In this document: positions 25,403-40,324 of the stretch, in pieces | Position numbering within the stretch: the first letter of the stretch is position 1 | How the letters are laid out: each line of letters starts with the position of its first letter | From: Fibrobacter sp. UWEL | Lineage (GTDB): Bacteria > Fibrobacterota > Fibrobacteria > Fibrobacterales > Fibrobacteraceae | Length of the DNA: 64,000 bases | Direction of reading: 5' to 3' | Assembly (NCBI RefSeq): GCF_900142535.1 | Contig: NZ_FRBE01000001.1 | Location: 248,001 to 312,000, forward strand | The notes under the pieces: model-generated | Told to the model about the DNA's origin: nothing | The model's database searches: none | What the model saw: the letters and a program-made list of their open reading frames with translations, nothing else | Position numbers and translations under genes: made by a program

Positions 25403-25444
25403 GTATATTTACCCCGTTAAAATTTTTATTATGGTGTTTGGAAC

Positions 25445-26560
25445 ATGAAAGATCCTCGCATTACGAAGCTTGCTGAAAACCTGATCAACAATGCCATTGC
25501 TCTCAAGGCAGGTGAAAATATCCTTATCGAAACCACTGATACTCCTGATGAACTTTCTACGGAATTGGTGAAGGCTGTGGTCAAGGCTGGCGGAAATGCT
25601 TTCGTTCATAATTACAGCGGCCGTATCCGCCGCGAAATGATTAAGTCTGCCTCCGAAGAACAGATGAAGCTGGCTGCAGACCTGGCTATGGATGAAATGC
25701 AGAAGATGCAGTGCTATATCTCCATTCGCGCTGCAGAAAATGCTATGGAAAATTGCGACATTCCTGGTCCCCAGATGAAAAAGTATCGTCTCGCCAACCA
25801 GGCTGTGCTTGACTACCGCGTGAATAAGACCCGTTGGTGCGTACTCCGCTGGCCCAATCCTTCCATGGCTCAGGCTGCCAACATGAGTACCGAAGCTTTT
25901 GAGGACTTCTACTTCGAAGCCTGCCTGGCTGACTATCCCCGTATGGCGAAGGCTGCCCAGAATTTGGTGGATATGATGAACCGTACGGACAAGGTTCGCC
26001 TGGTTTCCAAGGGTACGGACTTGACCTTCAGCATCAAGGATATTCCTGCGGTTCCTTGCTGCGGTAACATGAATATTCCCGATGGGGAAGTCTATACCGC
26101 TCCCGTCCGCAATAGCGTCAATGGTGTGATTCAGTACAATACGCCCTCCCTCTATGACGGAAAGCAGTTTGGCAACGTTCGCCTTGAATTTAAGGACGGC
26201 GCCATTGTGAACGCTTCCTGCGAGACCGGGGATAATGAAGCCCTGAATGCCTTGTTCAATACGGATGAAGGCGCCCGATATGTGGGCGAGTTTGCTATCG
26301 GTTTCAATCCCTATGTGAATTCCGCCATGTGCGATATCCTGTTTGATGAAAAAATCGCAGGTTCCATCCACTTTACCCCGGGCCGTTGCTACGAAGATGC
26401 CCCTAACGGCAATGTTAGCGCCATCCATTGGGACTTGGTCCTCATTATGCGTCCTGAATATGGTGGTGGCGAAATCTGGTTTGACGACAAATTGATCCGT
26501 AAGGATGGCGTTTTCGTGGTTGATGAACTGAAATGCCTGAATCCCGATCAATTGGGCTAG
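25445..26560 (+). CDS. M29-family metalloaminopeptidase
   Basis: This 371-residue protein belongs to the thermophilic aminopeptidase (AmpS/T/PepS, M29) family. Metal-ligand regions are visible: Glu in NIPDGEVYTAPV (about residue 217), Glu in YVGEFAIG (about 282), His in GSIHFTPG (about 312) and the IHWDLV His/Asp pair (about 331-333). It releases N-terminal residues from peptides in the cytosol. It is somewhat short for the family (about 400). Its own TATATT element is upstream, and the next gene begins 24 bases after the stop. Confidence 0.9.
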   Translation: MKDPRITKLAENLINNAIALKAGENILIETTDTPDELSTELVKAVVKAGGNAFVHNYSGRIRREMIKSASEEQMKLAADLAMDEMQKMQCYISIRAAENAMENCDIPGPQMKKYRLANQAVLDYRVNKTRWCVLRWPNPSMAQAANMSTEAFEDFYFEACLADYPRMAKAAQNLVDMMNRTDKVRLVSKGTDLTFSIKDIPAVPCCGNMNIPDGEVYTAPVRNSVNGVIQYNTPSLYDGKQFGNVRLEFKDGAIVNASCETGDNEALNALFNTDEGARYVGEFAIGFNPYVNSAMCDILFDEKIAGSIHFTPGRCYEDAPNGNVSAIHWDLVLIMRPEYGGGEIWFDDKLIRKDGVFVVDELKCLNPDQLG

Positions 26561-26583
26561 TTTATTTTTGTATTTTGGCAAAG

Positions 26584-28908
26584 ATGTTTAGATACTTCCA
26601 AATTTTGCTGTTTGCGCTTCTGACGGGCTTCTTCTTTGTAGCCTGTTCTGATGATACCGAAGGTGTCGAGTACAAGTTTGATCGTGAAACTTCTGAAATA
26701 ACGGTCCTTCGCCAATGTGCGGAGGATGCGGATAGTGGGGCGTACTGCTTCCAGATTCGTTTCCGCGTTCCTATCGATACGGTGGATTTGGATTCTTTCT
26801 ACGTCTGGGTAGATACCACTGTGGTGGGGGATACCGCCAAGTCTGTTTCCAATACCAAGTTGAAAAATGCGACGGCCGTTTTCCCCTTCGGTCATAAATC
26901 GAATTATGAGACAATTGACCTAACTCCTTACATCCAGGAATTTGTGGAAGAAGGCCGTGACAGCTTGATGGTAGGTCTTTTCAGCGGTTATTCGGGAGAC
27001 CATGACCCGGGATCTATTCAGAGAGTCTATCTCCACTTTGGCGATGATCTGGATCCTTCTGTGGTGAACTTCTTTGATGACTCTACCTGGACCACCGGTG
27101 CGCAGTTTAACTGGTATCGTCCTTCGGATCAGACGGACTATTACAAGCCCGGTGTGTTGAACGGTCCAATTGCTGGCTATAACATTGTGATTCGTGCAGA
27201 AAATGAGGATGAAGATATCCGCGACTTGAAGGTGACCGTGATTACCGCCGATGAAACGGATTCTACGGGCGATAAACTGTATATGCGTCATAGCCGCATT
27301 AATACCAATTCGGATTCCATGTGGATCGCTTCCGTGGAACACGGGGATAGCAGAAAGAATGAACTTCGTCTTCTGATTCTCGATGGTCTTGGTATCGATA
27401 CCACTGATAATGAACGGAATCACTTCCGCTTGGTTATTGAGGGCTTGAAGGCTGAAAGTGGCTATACAAGAGGCCTTGTGGCTTATGATTCCGCAGGTAA
27501 CTATTCCGGTATTGAAGGTGCTTCTTCGGACTTGTTCAAGACTACGGACTCTATCGCCCCCCTGATGGCTACCAAGATTTTTACCATCAAGGATACCCTT
27601 TTCCCGGAAATGACTCGACTGGATAGCAATAACCATGTTCGTATTTTCTGGAACAAGAGCGTTGACCCCGTTGTGAAAAATCATGGCATTAAGGTGGATT
27701 CTGTACTTACGATTCCGAGTAGTTGTTTAGAAGAGCGTTGCTACAAGGATTCCGTGGCTAGCTACGTTGTGGATTATTACGATGCTGTAAACAAGAAGTG
27801 GATTGCCTATACCTATGCTGGTGGTACGGATCGTTATACAAAACGCTATGCTTTTGAGGGGGATTCCCTGGTGATGGATCCGGATGGAAACTTCGTTACA
27901 GATACAATCCGTTGGGTTGCTCCTGGAGACACGCTGATTATTCGAATTAGGGCGAAGGATGTGTCTGGCTATTATTCCAAGGCTTTGGTAGATACCGTTG
28001 TTGTATCTCCTGGTGTGTTGGCTACCCAGGTGGATTGCCCGTCGGGCTTCGTTCCTGTCAAGACGGATTCCTCGGTGTTCTGTATGGAAAAATATGAACA
28101 TCGTGACGCCAGAGGAAGTTTTGTGTCCAATGTGCTCCATTCCGAGGCTATTGCTGCATGTGAAGCGATTTCTGCAAGTGGCTTTACGGTAAGTCTTTGC
28201 GGTGAAAGGGACTGGCAGCAGGTGTGTCTCTCCGGAGGTACTTTGACTTATGGCGTTATCGAAGAGGAATCGCTTAGTGCGGCTGAGTTCCTTTTCTCCA
28301 ACTGCAATGTAAGTACCGGCTATGAAGATATGGCTATGGATGCGTCCCTCCGTAATCCGAATTGCGTGAGCCCCATGGGAATTCGTGATTTTCCGGGTAA
28401 CTTGCAGGAGTGGGTGAAGGGTCGTTCCGAAGACACCTTGGCGGTTCTGAAGGGCGGCAGCTACATGGTATTTGACGGCTTGGATCGAGAATCTCGCGCC
28501 ATGTGTACCACTCGCAGTTTCCCGTTCTATACAAGACCTGCCTATACTCAGGATACGGTTTATCTGTATCGTGAAGGAACTCGCGTGGATACGGTTTTTG
28601 CTGCGGATACTTCCAGGACTGCCTACGAGGATAAGCCCTTCCTGACGGTAAATGATTTTACGGATTCCCTGCAGTTCTTCACGGTTAAGAATTCTAATGG
28701 CGATACGATTGGCGAAGATTATGCGCTCTACTCTGAATACAAGAAGGGTGGCGATGAATGGCTTAAAGAATTGTCTAACGGCTTGGTTTATGAACCCAGT
28801 CGTATAGAAGTCGTATTTATTAAGAATGAAACTGTGGCGTACCGTCAGGCTGCTGCATTCTATAAATCTCCTTCAATTGGTTTCCGCTGCTGCGCCTATC
28901 CTGAGTAA
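26584..28908 (+). CDS. lipoprotein with FGE/SUMF-like C-terminal domain
   Basis: This 774-residue protein has lipobox FVAC (Cys at about 21). The N-terminal part (30-470) is beta-rich and contains fibronectin-III-like stretches (RIFWNKSVDPVVKNHGIKVDSV, LIIRIRAKDVSGYYS). From about 480 on there is a formylglycine-generating-enzyme/sulfatase-modifying-factor-like domain (CPSGFVPVKTDSSVFCMEKYEH, NPNCVSPMGIRDFPGNLQEWVKG, LKGGSYM, SIGFRCC). Such Fibrobacter copies are more likely binding or structural than true FGEs: the catalytic Cys pair of aerobic FGE is not evident. The Met at 26584 is chosen because it begins the signal peptide. Confidence 0.8.
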   Translation: MFRYFQILLFALLTGFFFVACSDDTEGVEYKFDRETSEITVLRQCAEDADSGAYCFQIRFRVPIDTVDLDSFYVWVDTTVVGDTAKSVSNTKLKNATAVFPFGHKSNYETIDLTPYIQEFVEEGRDSLMVGLFSGYSGDHDPGSIQRVYLHFGDDLDPSVVNFFDDSTWTTGAQFNWYRPSDQTDYYKPGVLNGPIAGYNIVIRAENEDEDIRDLKVTVITADETDSTGDKLYMRHSRINTNSDSMWIASVEHGDSRKNELRLLILDGLGIDTTDNERNHFRLVIEGLKAESGYTRGLVAYDSAGNYSGIEGASSDLFKTTDSIAPLMATKIFTIKDTLFPEMTRLDSNNHVRIFWNKSVDPVVKNHGIKVDSVLTIPSSCLEERCYKDSVASYVVDYYDAVNKKWIAYTYAGGTDRYTKRYAFEGDSLVMDPDGNFVTDTIRWVAPGDTLIIRIRAKDVSGYYSKALVDTVVVSPGVLATQVDCPSGFVPVKTDSSVFCMEKYEHRDARGSFVSNVLHSEAIAACEAISASGFTVSLCGERDWQQVCLSGGTLTYGVIEEESLSAAEFLFSNCNVSTGYEDMAMDASLRNPNCVSPMGIRDFPGNLQEWVKGRSEDTLAVLKGGSYMVFDGLDRESRAMCTTRSFPFYTRPAYTQDTVYLYREGTRVDTVFAADTSRTAYEDKPFLTVNDFTDSLQFFTVKNSNGDTIGEDYALYSEYKKGGDEWLKELSNGLVYEPSRIEVVFIKNETVAYRQAAAFYKSPSIGFRCCAYPE

Positions 28909-28916
28909 ACTGATTT

Positions 28917-29711
28917 ATGAACTCAAGTGAAACAGAAAAATTCTTGAAAGTCGCCGAGGAATTGGCTCGTAAGGCAGGGGAGATCTGTCTGGATCTTCAA
29001 AGCAATCTGGGTGACGTAAAGTACAAGACTGCGAAGGATGTGGTGACCATCGCCGACGTCACCAGCGAAAAGCTGATTGTGGATGGCCTCCGCGCAGCGT
29101 TCCCCACTCATTCCATCCGTACGGAAGAAGCCGGCGTCATTGAAGGATCCGATCCGCGTTACCGCTGGATCATTGACCCTGTGGATGGTACCGTGAACTT
29201 TAGTCGTGGCATTCCCCTGTGGGGCATTTCCATCGCGCTGCATTTTGAAGGTAAGCCTCTTGTTGCTGTGGTGAACCTCCCGAAACTGGGGGAGATGTTC
29301 ACCGCCGTCAAGGGCCAGGGCACCTTCATGAATGGCAAGCCGGTTCACGTAAGTCGCGAGGACAATCCCACACATGCAATTTGCAGTAATGGTGATTTTA
29401 ACGTAGGCGATGCCCAGAAGATCAATGCTCAGAATTCCAGGAATTTCGCCGCAGAGGCTATCGCCTTCGAACGCGTCAAGTGTCTGGGTTCCGCTGTCAT
29501 TGAGGGCTGCTTTACCGCCTGCGGCCGCCTGGACTGCTTCGTGATGACCATGAGCTATCCCTGGGATATTGCCGCAATCGCCCTTCTGGTAGAAGAGGCC
29601 GGCGGCCGTTCCACCCACATCGACGGTACCGAGATGCAGTTCGTGGACGCGGAACAGGTGGTGTTTTCCAATGGTCTGCTTCACGATGTTCTTGTAAAGA
29701 CTGTTAGCTAG
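28917..29711 (+). CDS. inositol-monophosphatase-family phosphatase
   Basis: This 264-residue Mg-dependent phosphatase has the family motifs: EEAG (metal ligand Glu near 65-68), DPVDGTVNF (about 84-92; the DP-x-DGT motif) and YPWDIAA (about 207-213). The substrate may be inositol-1-phosphate, histidinol phosphate or another sugar phosphate. It lies 8 bases after the FGE-like lipoprotein stop and may be co-transcribed; a hairpin terminator follows. Confidence 0.9.
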   Translation: MNSSETEKFLKVAEELARKAGEICLDLQSNLGDVKYKTAKDVVTIADVTSEKLIVDGLRAAFPTHSIRTEEAGVIEGSDPRYRWIIDPVDGTVNFSRGIPLWGISIALHFEGKPLVAVVNLPKLGEMFTAVKGQGTFMNGKPVHVSREDNPTHAICSNGDFNVGDAQKINAQNSRNFAAEAIAFERVKCLGSAVIEGCFTACGRLDCFVMTMSYPWDIAAIALLVEEAGGRSTHIDGTEMQFVDAEQVVFSNGLLHDVLVKTVS

Positions 29712-29740
29712 TTTTTGTTAACTGGAGTTTACCGACTTTG

Positions 29741-29780
29741 AAAAGATACGCAAGATTTACACTTGCGTATCTTTTGTTTT
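29741..29780 (+). terminator. intrinsic terminator
   Basis: A 13-bp stem (AAAGATACGCAAG / CTTGCGTATCTTT) has loop ATTTACA and is followed by TGTTTTT. It separates the phosphatase from the cellulase gene. Confidence 0.9.
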
Positions 29781-29852
29781 TGAAGGGATTATTTAAATTT
29801 AAGCCCGGTATTGGGATGTGGCATACAATCAGAGTTTAATCTCGGAGAATTT

Positions 29853-31685
29853 ATGTTCTTTAAAAAGTCTTTGATGGCAGGTCTTGCCCTTTTCGGTCTC
29901 GCCGCTACCACCGTTTCTGCTGCATTGAGCACAGATGACTTTGTGGAAGCCGCATGGATGACCACCCGTTTTTATGGCGCCCAGCGCTCTGGCCAGGGCC
30001 CTAACTGGGTTGCCGATGGCACTAATTACACTACAAGTTTCTTGAAGGATGCCTACCAGGGCAAGGACATGACTGGTGGCTGGTTTGACTGTGGCGACCA
30101 TGTCATGTTCGGTCAGACCCAGGGCTATTCCGCATACATTCTTGCTCTTGCATATGCTGAATTTACGGAAGGCTTCTATGACCTTTATACCGGTGATTAC
30201 ACCGACTATAAGGCCGCTAAGGATTACACCCGCAAGAGTGGTAAGGCCAATAAGGTCCGTGATCTCCTGGAAGAACTTCGTTACGAAGCTGATTTCTGGG
30301 TAAAGGCTGCTCCTGATGGCAATACCTTTATTTCTGTGAAGGGTGATGGTAACGCAGACCACCAGAAGTGGGTGACTCCGGGCAAGATGAGTACCTTGGG
30401 TTCTGGCAATGGCGGTGATACCCGTACCATGACCGCAAATGCAAATGACAGCTATTCCTCCGGTATGGCTGCTGCAATGCTGGCTGTGATGGCTCGCGTG
30501 GATCCCGATGAATCCAACCGCGCCAAGTATTTGAAGGGCGCTAAGAATGCCTTCACTTATGCTATGGCTCATAAGGGTGTGACCACTTCTGGTAGCTTCT
30601 ATAACGCCAACTGGTGGAACGGTCGCGTGACGGATGGTCAGTTCCTTGCTGCCCTGGAACTTTACCGAACCACCAAGGAAGATAAGTATAAGAGCGATGC
30701 TGAAGATGTCTTCTATGATCTTGACTTTAGTGGTGGTGCCTCTACTCCTATGAATTACGCCAACGCCATTCCGTTGTCCGTGATTGTGGGCCATTCCATC
30801 GGTATTGATAGTGATGACTATGGCGCTGCTACTCCGAAGATGTTCTTGGACAAGATGTACAAGAATAAGGCTCAGAGTGGAGTCTTTATTCCGGAAAAGA
30901 AGGGCTCTGGAGACTTCCCGGTTCGTTCTCCTTCCGGCGGCGCTTTCCTTTATGCCTTGTATGCAAAGTACTATGATGACAATAGCTACGATAGTGATAT
31001 CGAAAAGAATATTGCATATCTGTTAGGCGATAATTCCAGCAAGAAGTCTTACGTTGTTGGCTTTACTTCCAATGGGGCAAATGCTCCTACTGCACCTCAT
31101 CATCGTGGCTACTATGCTAACGAAGACGAAGGTCGTGAAGTGGATTCTGGTCTCCGTCCTCCTGAAAAGAACAAGCTTTTGGGTGGTATGATCGCCGGTG
31201 ACTTCAATAGCGGTAGCCATAACGGTACTGTTTCTAACTACAGCACTAACGAAGTCTGTGTGGACTTGAACGCTCCTCTGGTGGGCGCACTGGGCTACAT
31301 CCTCAGCAAGAAGGCTCCCAAGACCGATACAGAACTGGGAACCGAAAGCTCTCCCTTGGTAAAGAAGGACACCATTCCTTCTACTCCTGTCCCTCAGGAT
31401 ACTTCCAAGAAGGATACTTCTGTTGTTGATCCTGGTTTTGCCATTGCAGGTCAGGCTTTGGTTGGTAGTGCGTTCCATCTGGTCAATGCTAACGGTGTAG
31501 TTAGCGTTGCTAGTGCAAAGGCTGCTCCTTTCAAGGTTCAGGTCTTTGACTTGAAGGGTAACGAAATCCAGTCCATCGAAAGTAAGGGTCGTGAAGTGTT
31601 CTTCCTGCCCAAGGCAAAGGGCGTTCTCCAGGTCCGTGTGACTTCCCAAAGCGCAAAGATGACTTATACCATCAAGAGTCTCTAA
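29853..31685 (+). CDS. GH9 endoglucanase with T9SS-like C-terminal domain
   Basis: This 610-residue secreted cellulase has a signal peptide (1-23, TTVSA). The GH9 catalytic domain spans about 26-485: the catalytic base is in GGWFDCGDH (Asp79 and Asp82), the APHHRG motif is present, and the acid Glu is in NEVCVDLNAPLVGALGYI. After a Thr/Ser/Asp linker (about 485-525), a C-terminal beta domain (about 530-610; FKVQVFDLKGNEIQSI, KGVLQVRVTS) resembles the type IX secretion sorting domain. There is no CBM or Ig domain. The start at 29853 is chosen for its GGAG site and signal peptide. It acts outside the cell on cellulose; the GH94 enzyme at 56-59 kb would use the products. Confidence 0.93.
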   Translation: MFFKKSLMAGLALFGLAATTVSAALSTDDFVEAAWMTTRFYGAQRSGQGPNWVADGTNYTTSFLKDAYQGKDMTGGWFDCGDHVMFGQTQGYSAYILALAYAEFTEGFYDLYTGDYTDYKAAKDYTRKSGKANKVRDLLEELRYEADFWVKAAPDGNTFISVKGDGNADHQKWVTPGKMSTLGSGNGGDTRTMTANANDSYSSGMAAAMLAVMARVDPDESNRAKYLKGAKNAFTYAMAHKGVTTSGSFYNANWWNGRVTDGQFLAALELYRTTKEDKYKSDAEDVFYDLDFSGGASTPMNYANAIPLSVIVGHSIGIDSDDYGAATPKMFLDKMYKNKAQSGVFIPEKKGSGDFPVRSPSGGAFLYALYAKYYDDNSYDSDIEKNIAYLLGDNSSKKSYVVGFTSNGANAPTAPHHRGYYANEDEGREVDSGLRPPEKNKLLGGMIAGDFNSGSHNGTVSNYSTNEVCVDLNAPLVGALGYILSKKAPKTDTELGTESSPLVKKDTIPSTPVPQDTSKKDTSVVDPGFAIAGQALVGSAFHLVNANGVVSVASAKAAPFKVQVFDLKGNEIQSIESKGREVFFLPKAKGVLQVRVTSQSAKMTYTIKSL

Positions 31686-31710
31686 GCAAGAATTGAATAC
31701 TTCGATTTGT

Positions 31711-31746
31711 GGAAAACCTCTCCTTCGTGGGGAGGTTTTCTGTTTG
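31711..31746 (+). terminator. intrinsic terminator of the cellulase gene
   Basis: A stem of about 12 bp (GGAAAACCTCTCC / GGGGAGGTTTTC) with loop TTCGT is followed by TGTTTG. The T run is short, but the hairpin is strong. Confidence 0.75.
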
Positions 31747-33395
<1,649 letters not shown>

Positions 33396-33433
33396 TTTTT
33401 CGAAGAAAAATTAAACCTAGCTCATAAAGCTTT

Positions 33434-33470
33434 AAAAAGATCCTCGGTTTTACGACCGAGGGTCTTTTTG
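33434..33470 (+). terminator. intrinsic terminator of gdhA
   Basis: AAAAAGATCCTCGG / CCGAGGGTCTTTTT forms a long stem with loop TTTTACGA and ends in a T run. Confidence 0.9.
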
Positions 33471-33558
33471 CGTTTGCTCAATTTTTAGGGGAATACCGAT
33501 TTTTTGTTTGTGCGGGGATAATTCTTTTGTTTATATTAGGAAAGTCGGGAGTTAAATA

Positions 33559-37813
<4,255 letters not shown>

Positions 37814-37821
37814 TTAACGCC

Positions 37822-38379
37822 CTAGAAGAACATCTTTACGCCGATGCCAATCAGGATAATGCCTGCAATGACTTCGGGAATCTTGGTCTTGAATTTCTTT
37901 GCGGCGCGACGTCCGATCTCAAATCCGATGACGCCCATGACAAAACTTGCGATGGCGATGGCAGAAGTTGCGGTTACCATGTTGGCGTTAATAAAGGCGA
38001 AGGAGATGCCGACAGCAAAGGCGTCGATACTTGTTGCAATGGACATCAGCAGAATGTTTGCGATAGTCAAATTCTTGGAGGCAATTTCTGCGGCTTCGTC
38101 GTCTCCACCACGGACTGCACCCCAGATCATGCGGCCACCCAGAATGCAGAGAATGGCGCAGGCGATGGGCGTACCGATAGATTCAAACCAGCGTTGGGCG
38201 AAGTTCCCCAGGAAGTATCCCAGTAAGGTCATGCCGCCCTGAAAGACGCCGAAGGAAATAGCCTGGATTAAGGCTCTGGAATAGGGGATGCCTTTCTTGG
38301 TGAGACCGGTGGCGATGGAGACCGCGAAACAGTCCATGGCCTCGACAATTGCGATAACGATGATTTCAATAATTCCCAT
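37822..38379 (-). CDS. mntP: MntP-type manganese efflux pump
   Basis: This 185-residue membrane protein of the MntP (DUF204) family exports Mn(II). It has six membrane segments. Key motifs are EAMDCFAVSIATGL (first repeat, Asp16) and SIDAFAVGISFA (second repeat), the paired Asp-containing helices of the family. It sits directly upstream of ligA on the same strand. I saw no yybP-ykoY-type manganese riboswitch upstream. Confidence 0.92.
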   Translation of the reverse strand: MGIIEIIVIAIVEAMDCFAVSIATGLTKKGIPYSRALIQAISFGVFQGGMTLLGYFLGNFAQRWFESIGTPIACAILCILGGRMIWGAVRGGDDEAAEIASKNLTIANILLMSIATSIDAFAVGISFAFINANMVTATSAIAIASFVMGVIGFEIGRRAAKKFKTKIPEVIAGIILIGIGVKMFF

Positions 38380-38490
38380 GTAGACAAAGATAGAAATAAG
38401 CTATGAGATCTGAGCTTTGCGCAGTACGTTATGAGCTATGGATAATGTTCTGGTTGAAAAAATTTTACGTATATTTTAGGAAGATTCAGG

Positions 38491-38868
38491 ATGATTGAAA
38501 TGGGTGTGAAATTCAAGCTGGTTTTAGGCGTTTTTATACTGGCAACAGGGCTTTTTGCTCTGGATTTTGCCTTGCCTGAAGTTACGCCTGAATTGAAGAC
38601 TGAGTCCCAGGAATTTTTCCAGAATGAATGTAAGGGCTGCCACAGGTGGGCCCGAAAGTTTGCGGCTCCTCCCATGAAGGATAACGTTCTGCAGTATGCG
38701 GACAAGCCGGAGGAGATGGTAAAGTACTTGATGCATCCTACGCCGAAACATCCCGATGAATGGCCGGCTATGGATATTACCCCCCTGACGGAAATCCAGG
38801 CCAAGAAAATGACTGCCTGGCTGCTTTACATCCTAAAGAATCCCGATGATCCAGGGAGGCCCAAGTGA
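38491..38868 (+). CDS. monoheme cytochrome c (ActE-like)
   Basis: This 125-residue exported protein has a signal peptide/anchor (about 5-24) and one heme c motif CKGCH (about residues 48-52) in a short class-I-like cytochrome fold (AMDITPLTEIQAKKMTAWLLYIL at the end supplies a Met ligand candidate). It heads a five-gene cluster with overlapping genes: its TGA overlaps the GTG of the next gene by 4 bases. A TATATT element and AGGAAG ribosome site precede it. In Alternative Complex III, small monoheme subunits ActE/ActF are typical, which fits the neighbours. Confidence 0.82.
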   Translation: MIEMGVKFKLVLGVFILATGLFALDFALPEVTPELKTESQEFFQNECKGCHRWARKFAAPPMKDNVLQYADKPEEMVKYLMHPTPKHPDEWPAMDITPLTEIQAKKMTAWLLYILKNPDDPGRPK

Positions 38869-39404
38869 AGATTCTTGTGGCGGTTTTCTCCTTGATATTT
38901 GCCTTCCTGCTGGCTGATTTTGTGGTGGGACGTGGTGCGGAACCTTTCCGTACGGGTTTTTCAAATACAAGCGAATCTAAACCTGGCGTGCCCTTTGATC
39001 ACGCACTCCATGGGGATTCCATTGGTCTGGACTGTGCCTCTTGCCATACGGGGAGTCGCTCCCTAGCTAAGGCCTATTTCCCCTCCAAGAAGGACTGTAT
39101 GGATTGCCATCGTTTGCCCTTGACGGAAAATCCGGGGATTGAAACTTTGGATTCTGCCTTGGCCAATGCTCCGGAAAAGCCTTGGTCTAAGAAATCCAAC
39201 TTGCCGGACCATGTGGTCTTCCACCACGGAGTTCATGCTGCGGCGGGTGTAACCTGTGCCAGTTGCCATGGAGACGTGAATAAGAATGTCTATGGTGGTG
39301 AAAAGTTCGATATGAAAACTTGTCTTCAGTGCCATCGGGGCGAAACATTCAAGGATATGGGCTATAAGCCGGCGGCCACTGATTGTGCCACCTGCCATCG
39401 CTAG
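38865..39404 (+). CDS. pentaheme cytochrome c, ActA-like
   Basis: This 179-residue protein has an N-terminal membrane anchor (about 3-22) and five heme motifs: CASCH, CMDCH, CASCH, CLQCH and CATCH. The spacing and surroundings (VPFDHALHG..IGLDCASCHTGS, then LPDHVVFHHGVHAAAGVTCASCHG, then MKTCLQCHRG) follow the ActA subunit of Alternative Complex III, which is also pentaheme. It would carry electrons in the periplasm. The GTG start overlaps the previous stop by 4 bases. No terminal oxidase is encoded nearby. Confidence 0.88.
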   Translation: MKILVAVFSLIFAFLLADFVVGRGAEPFRTGFSNTSESKPGVPFDHALHGDSIGLDCASCHTGSRSLAKAYFPSKKDCMDCHRLPLTENPGIETLDSALANAPEKPWSKKSNLPDHVVFHHGVHAAAGVTCASCHGDVNKNVYGGEKFDMKTCLQCHRGETFKDMGYKPAATDCATCHR

Positions 39405-39412
39405 GTATATTT

Positions 39413-40324
39413 ATGGCAATGGATCGTCGCGATTTCATAAAGTCTTGTTCCTTGATGGCCGTAGCAGGTCTTCTTTTTGGCTGTCGTAAGGATGTGCTGT
39501 CGGAACTGGCTCACGTAGGCGACGTTCCCAGCGTGAAAAAGTTTGAAGAGGAAGTTCGCCAGGCCATGGCAATCGTCCGTAAGGAAATGGACTTAGTGCC
39601 CGTATCCTTCCCGAAGGAACTTTCTCTTTCTGGAAAGACCTGCAAGAATCGTTTTGGCATGGTCATCGACCTGAACGCCTGCGATGGATGTGGCAAGTGC
39701 ATTTTGGCCTGCAACAAGGAAAATAACATCCCTCTGGTTCCCGAGAAGGATGCTGCCGATGGACGCTTTATGCACTGGATTGAAATGCGGGGAAACGCGC
39801 CCTTCATGTGCGCCCACTGCGGTAATGCCCCTTGTGAGAAAGTCTGCCCTACGGGGGCTGCTTCCCATAGCGAAGATGGCTTAAGCACCATGATGTACAA
39901 GCGTTGTGCCGGTTCCAGATTCTGCGGCGCCAACTGCCCCATGCAGGCAAGGAAGTTTAACTTCCACGATAGCAAGGCAATGGGCCTCAGTCGCGTCTTT
40001 AACCCCAAGGTCCCCCTTCGCGATAAGGGCGTCATGGAAAAGTGTTCCCTCTGTCTCCATCGCCTTCAGGATGACCGCATGCGATTCAAGACTGAGTTGT
40101 CCGTTTCCCTGAAGTCCGAAGTTTCTTTGAAGTCCGAGGAATGGCGTGGCCGTGGAGTAAATACCGCTTGTGGGGAGGCCTGTCCCAAGAAGGCCATCAT
40201 TTTCGGGAACTGGCTGGATAAGGAATCTCCCTTAGTAAAGGCCGTAGCCGGACGTACTCTTTATGCACCAAAGAGTCTGGCCTCCTTTGATCCCTCAATT
40301 CTTTTCATTATGGGGCGTCACTAA
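39413..40324 (+). CDS. ActB-type iron-sulfur protein with Tat lipoprotein signal
   Basis: This 303-residue protein has a Tat signal (DRRDFIKS) followed by lipobox LFGC (Cys24). It carries Cys motifs for about four Fe-S clusters: CDGCGKCILAC (90-100), CAHCGNAPCEKVCP, KRCAGSRFCGANCP, EKCSLCLHR and ACGEACPKKA. The RCxGxRxCxxNCP-x-xRxFN pattern is that of ActB/QrcC/PsrB-type proteins. In canonical ActB this domain is fused to a molybdopterin-oxidoreductase-like domain without cofactor; here that domain is absent. Its mature form would be outside the cytoplasmic membrane. The start at 39413 lies 8 bases after the ActA-like stop; TAATG couples it to the next gene. Confidence 0.88.
   Translation: MAMDRRDFIKSCSLMAVAGLLFGCRKDVLSELAHVGDVPSVKKFEEEVRQAMAIVRKEMDLVPVSFPKELSLSGKTCKNRFGMVIDLNACDGCGKCILACNKENNIPLVPEKDAADGRFMHWIEMRGNAPFMCAHCGNAPCEKVCPTGAASHSEDGLSTMMYKRCAGSRFCGANCPMQARKFNFHDSKAMGLSRVFNPKVPLRDKGVMEKCSLCLHRLQDDRMRFKTELSVSLKSEVSLKSEEWRGRGVNTACGEACPKKAIIFGNWLDKESPLVKAVAGRTLYAPKSLASFDPSILFIMGRH

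Noticed and set aside
26533-26583. Upstream start for the FGE-like lipoprotein
   Set aside because: The extra residues precede a normal lipoprotein signal and overlap the aminopeptidase gene; the Met at 26584 is better.
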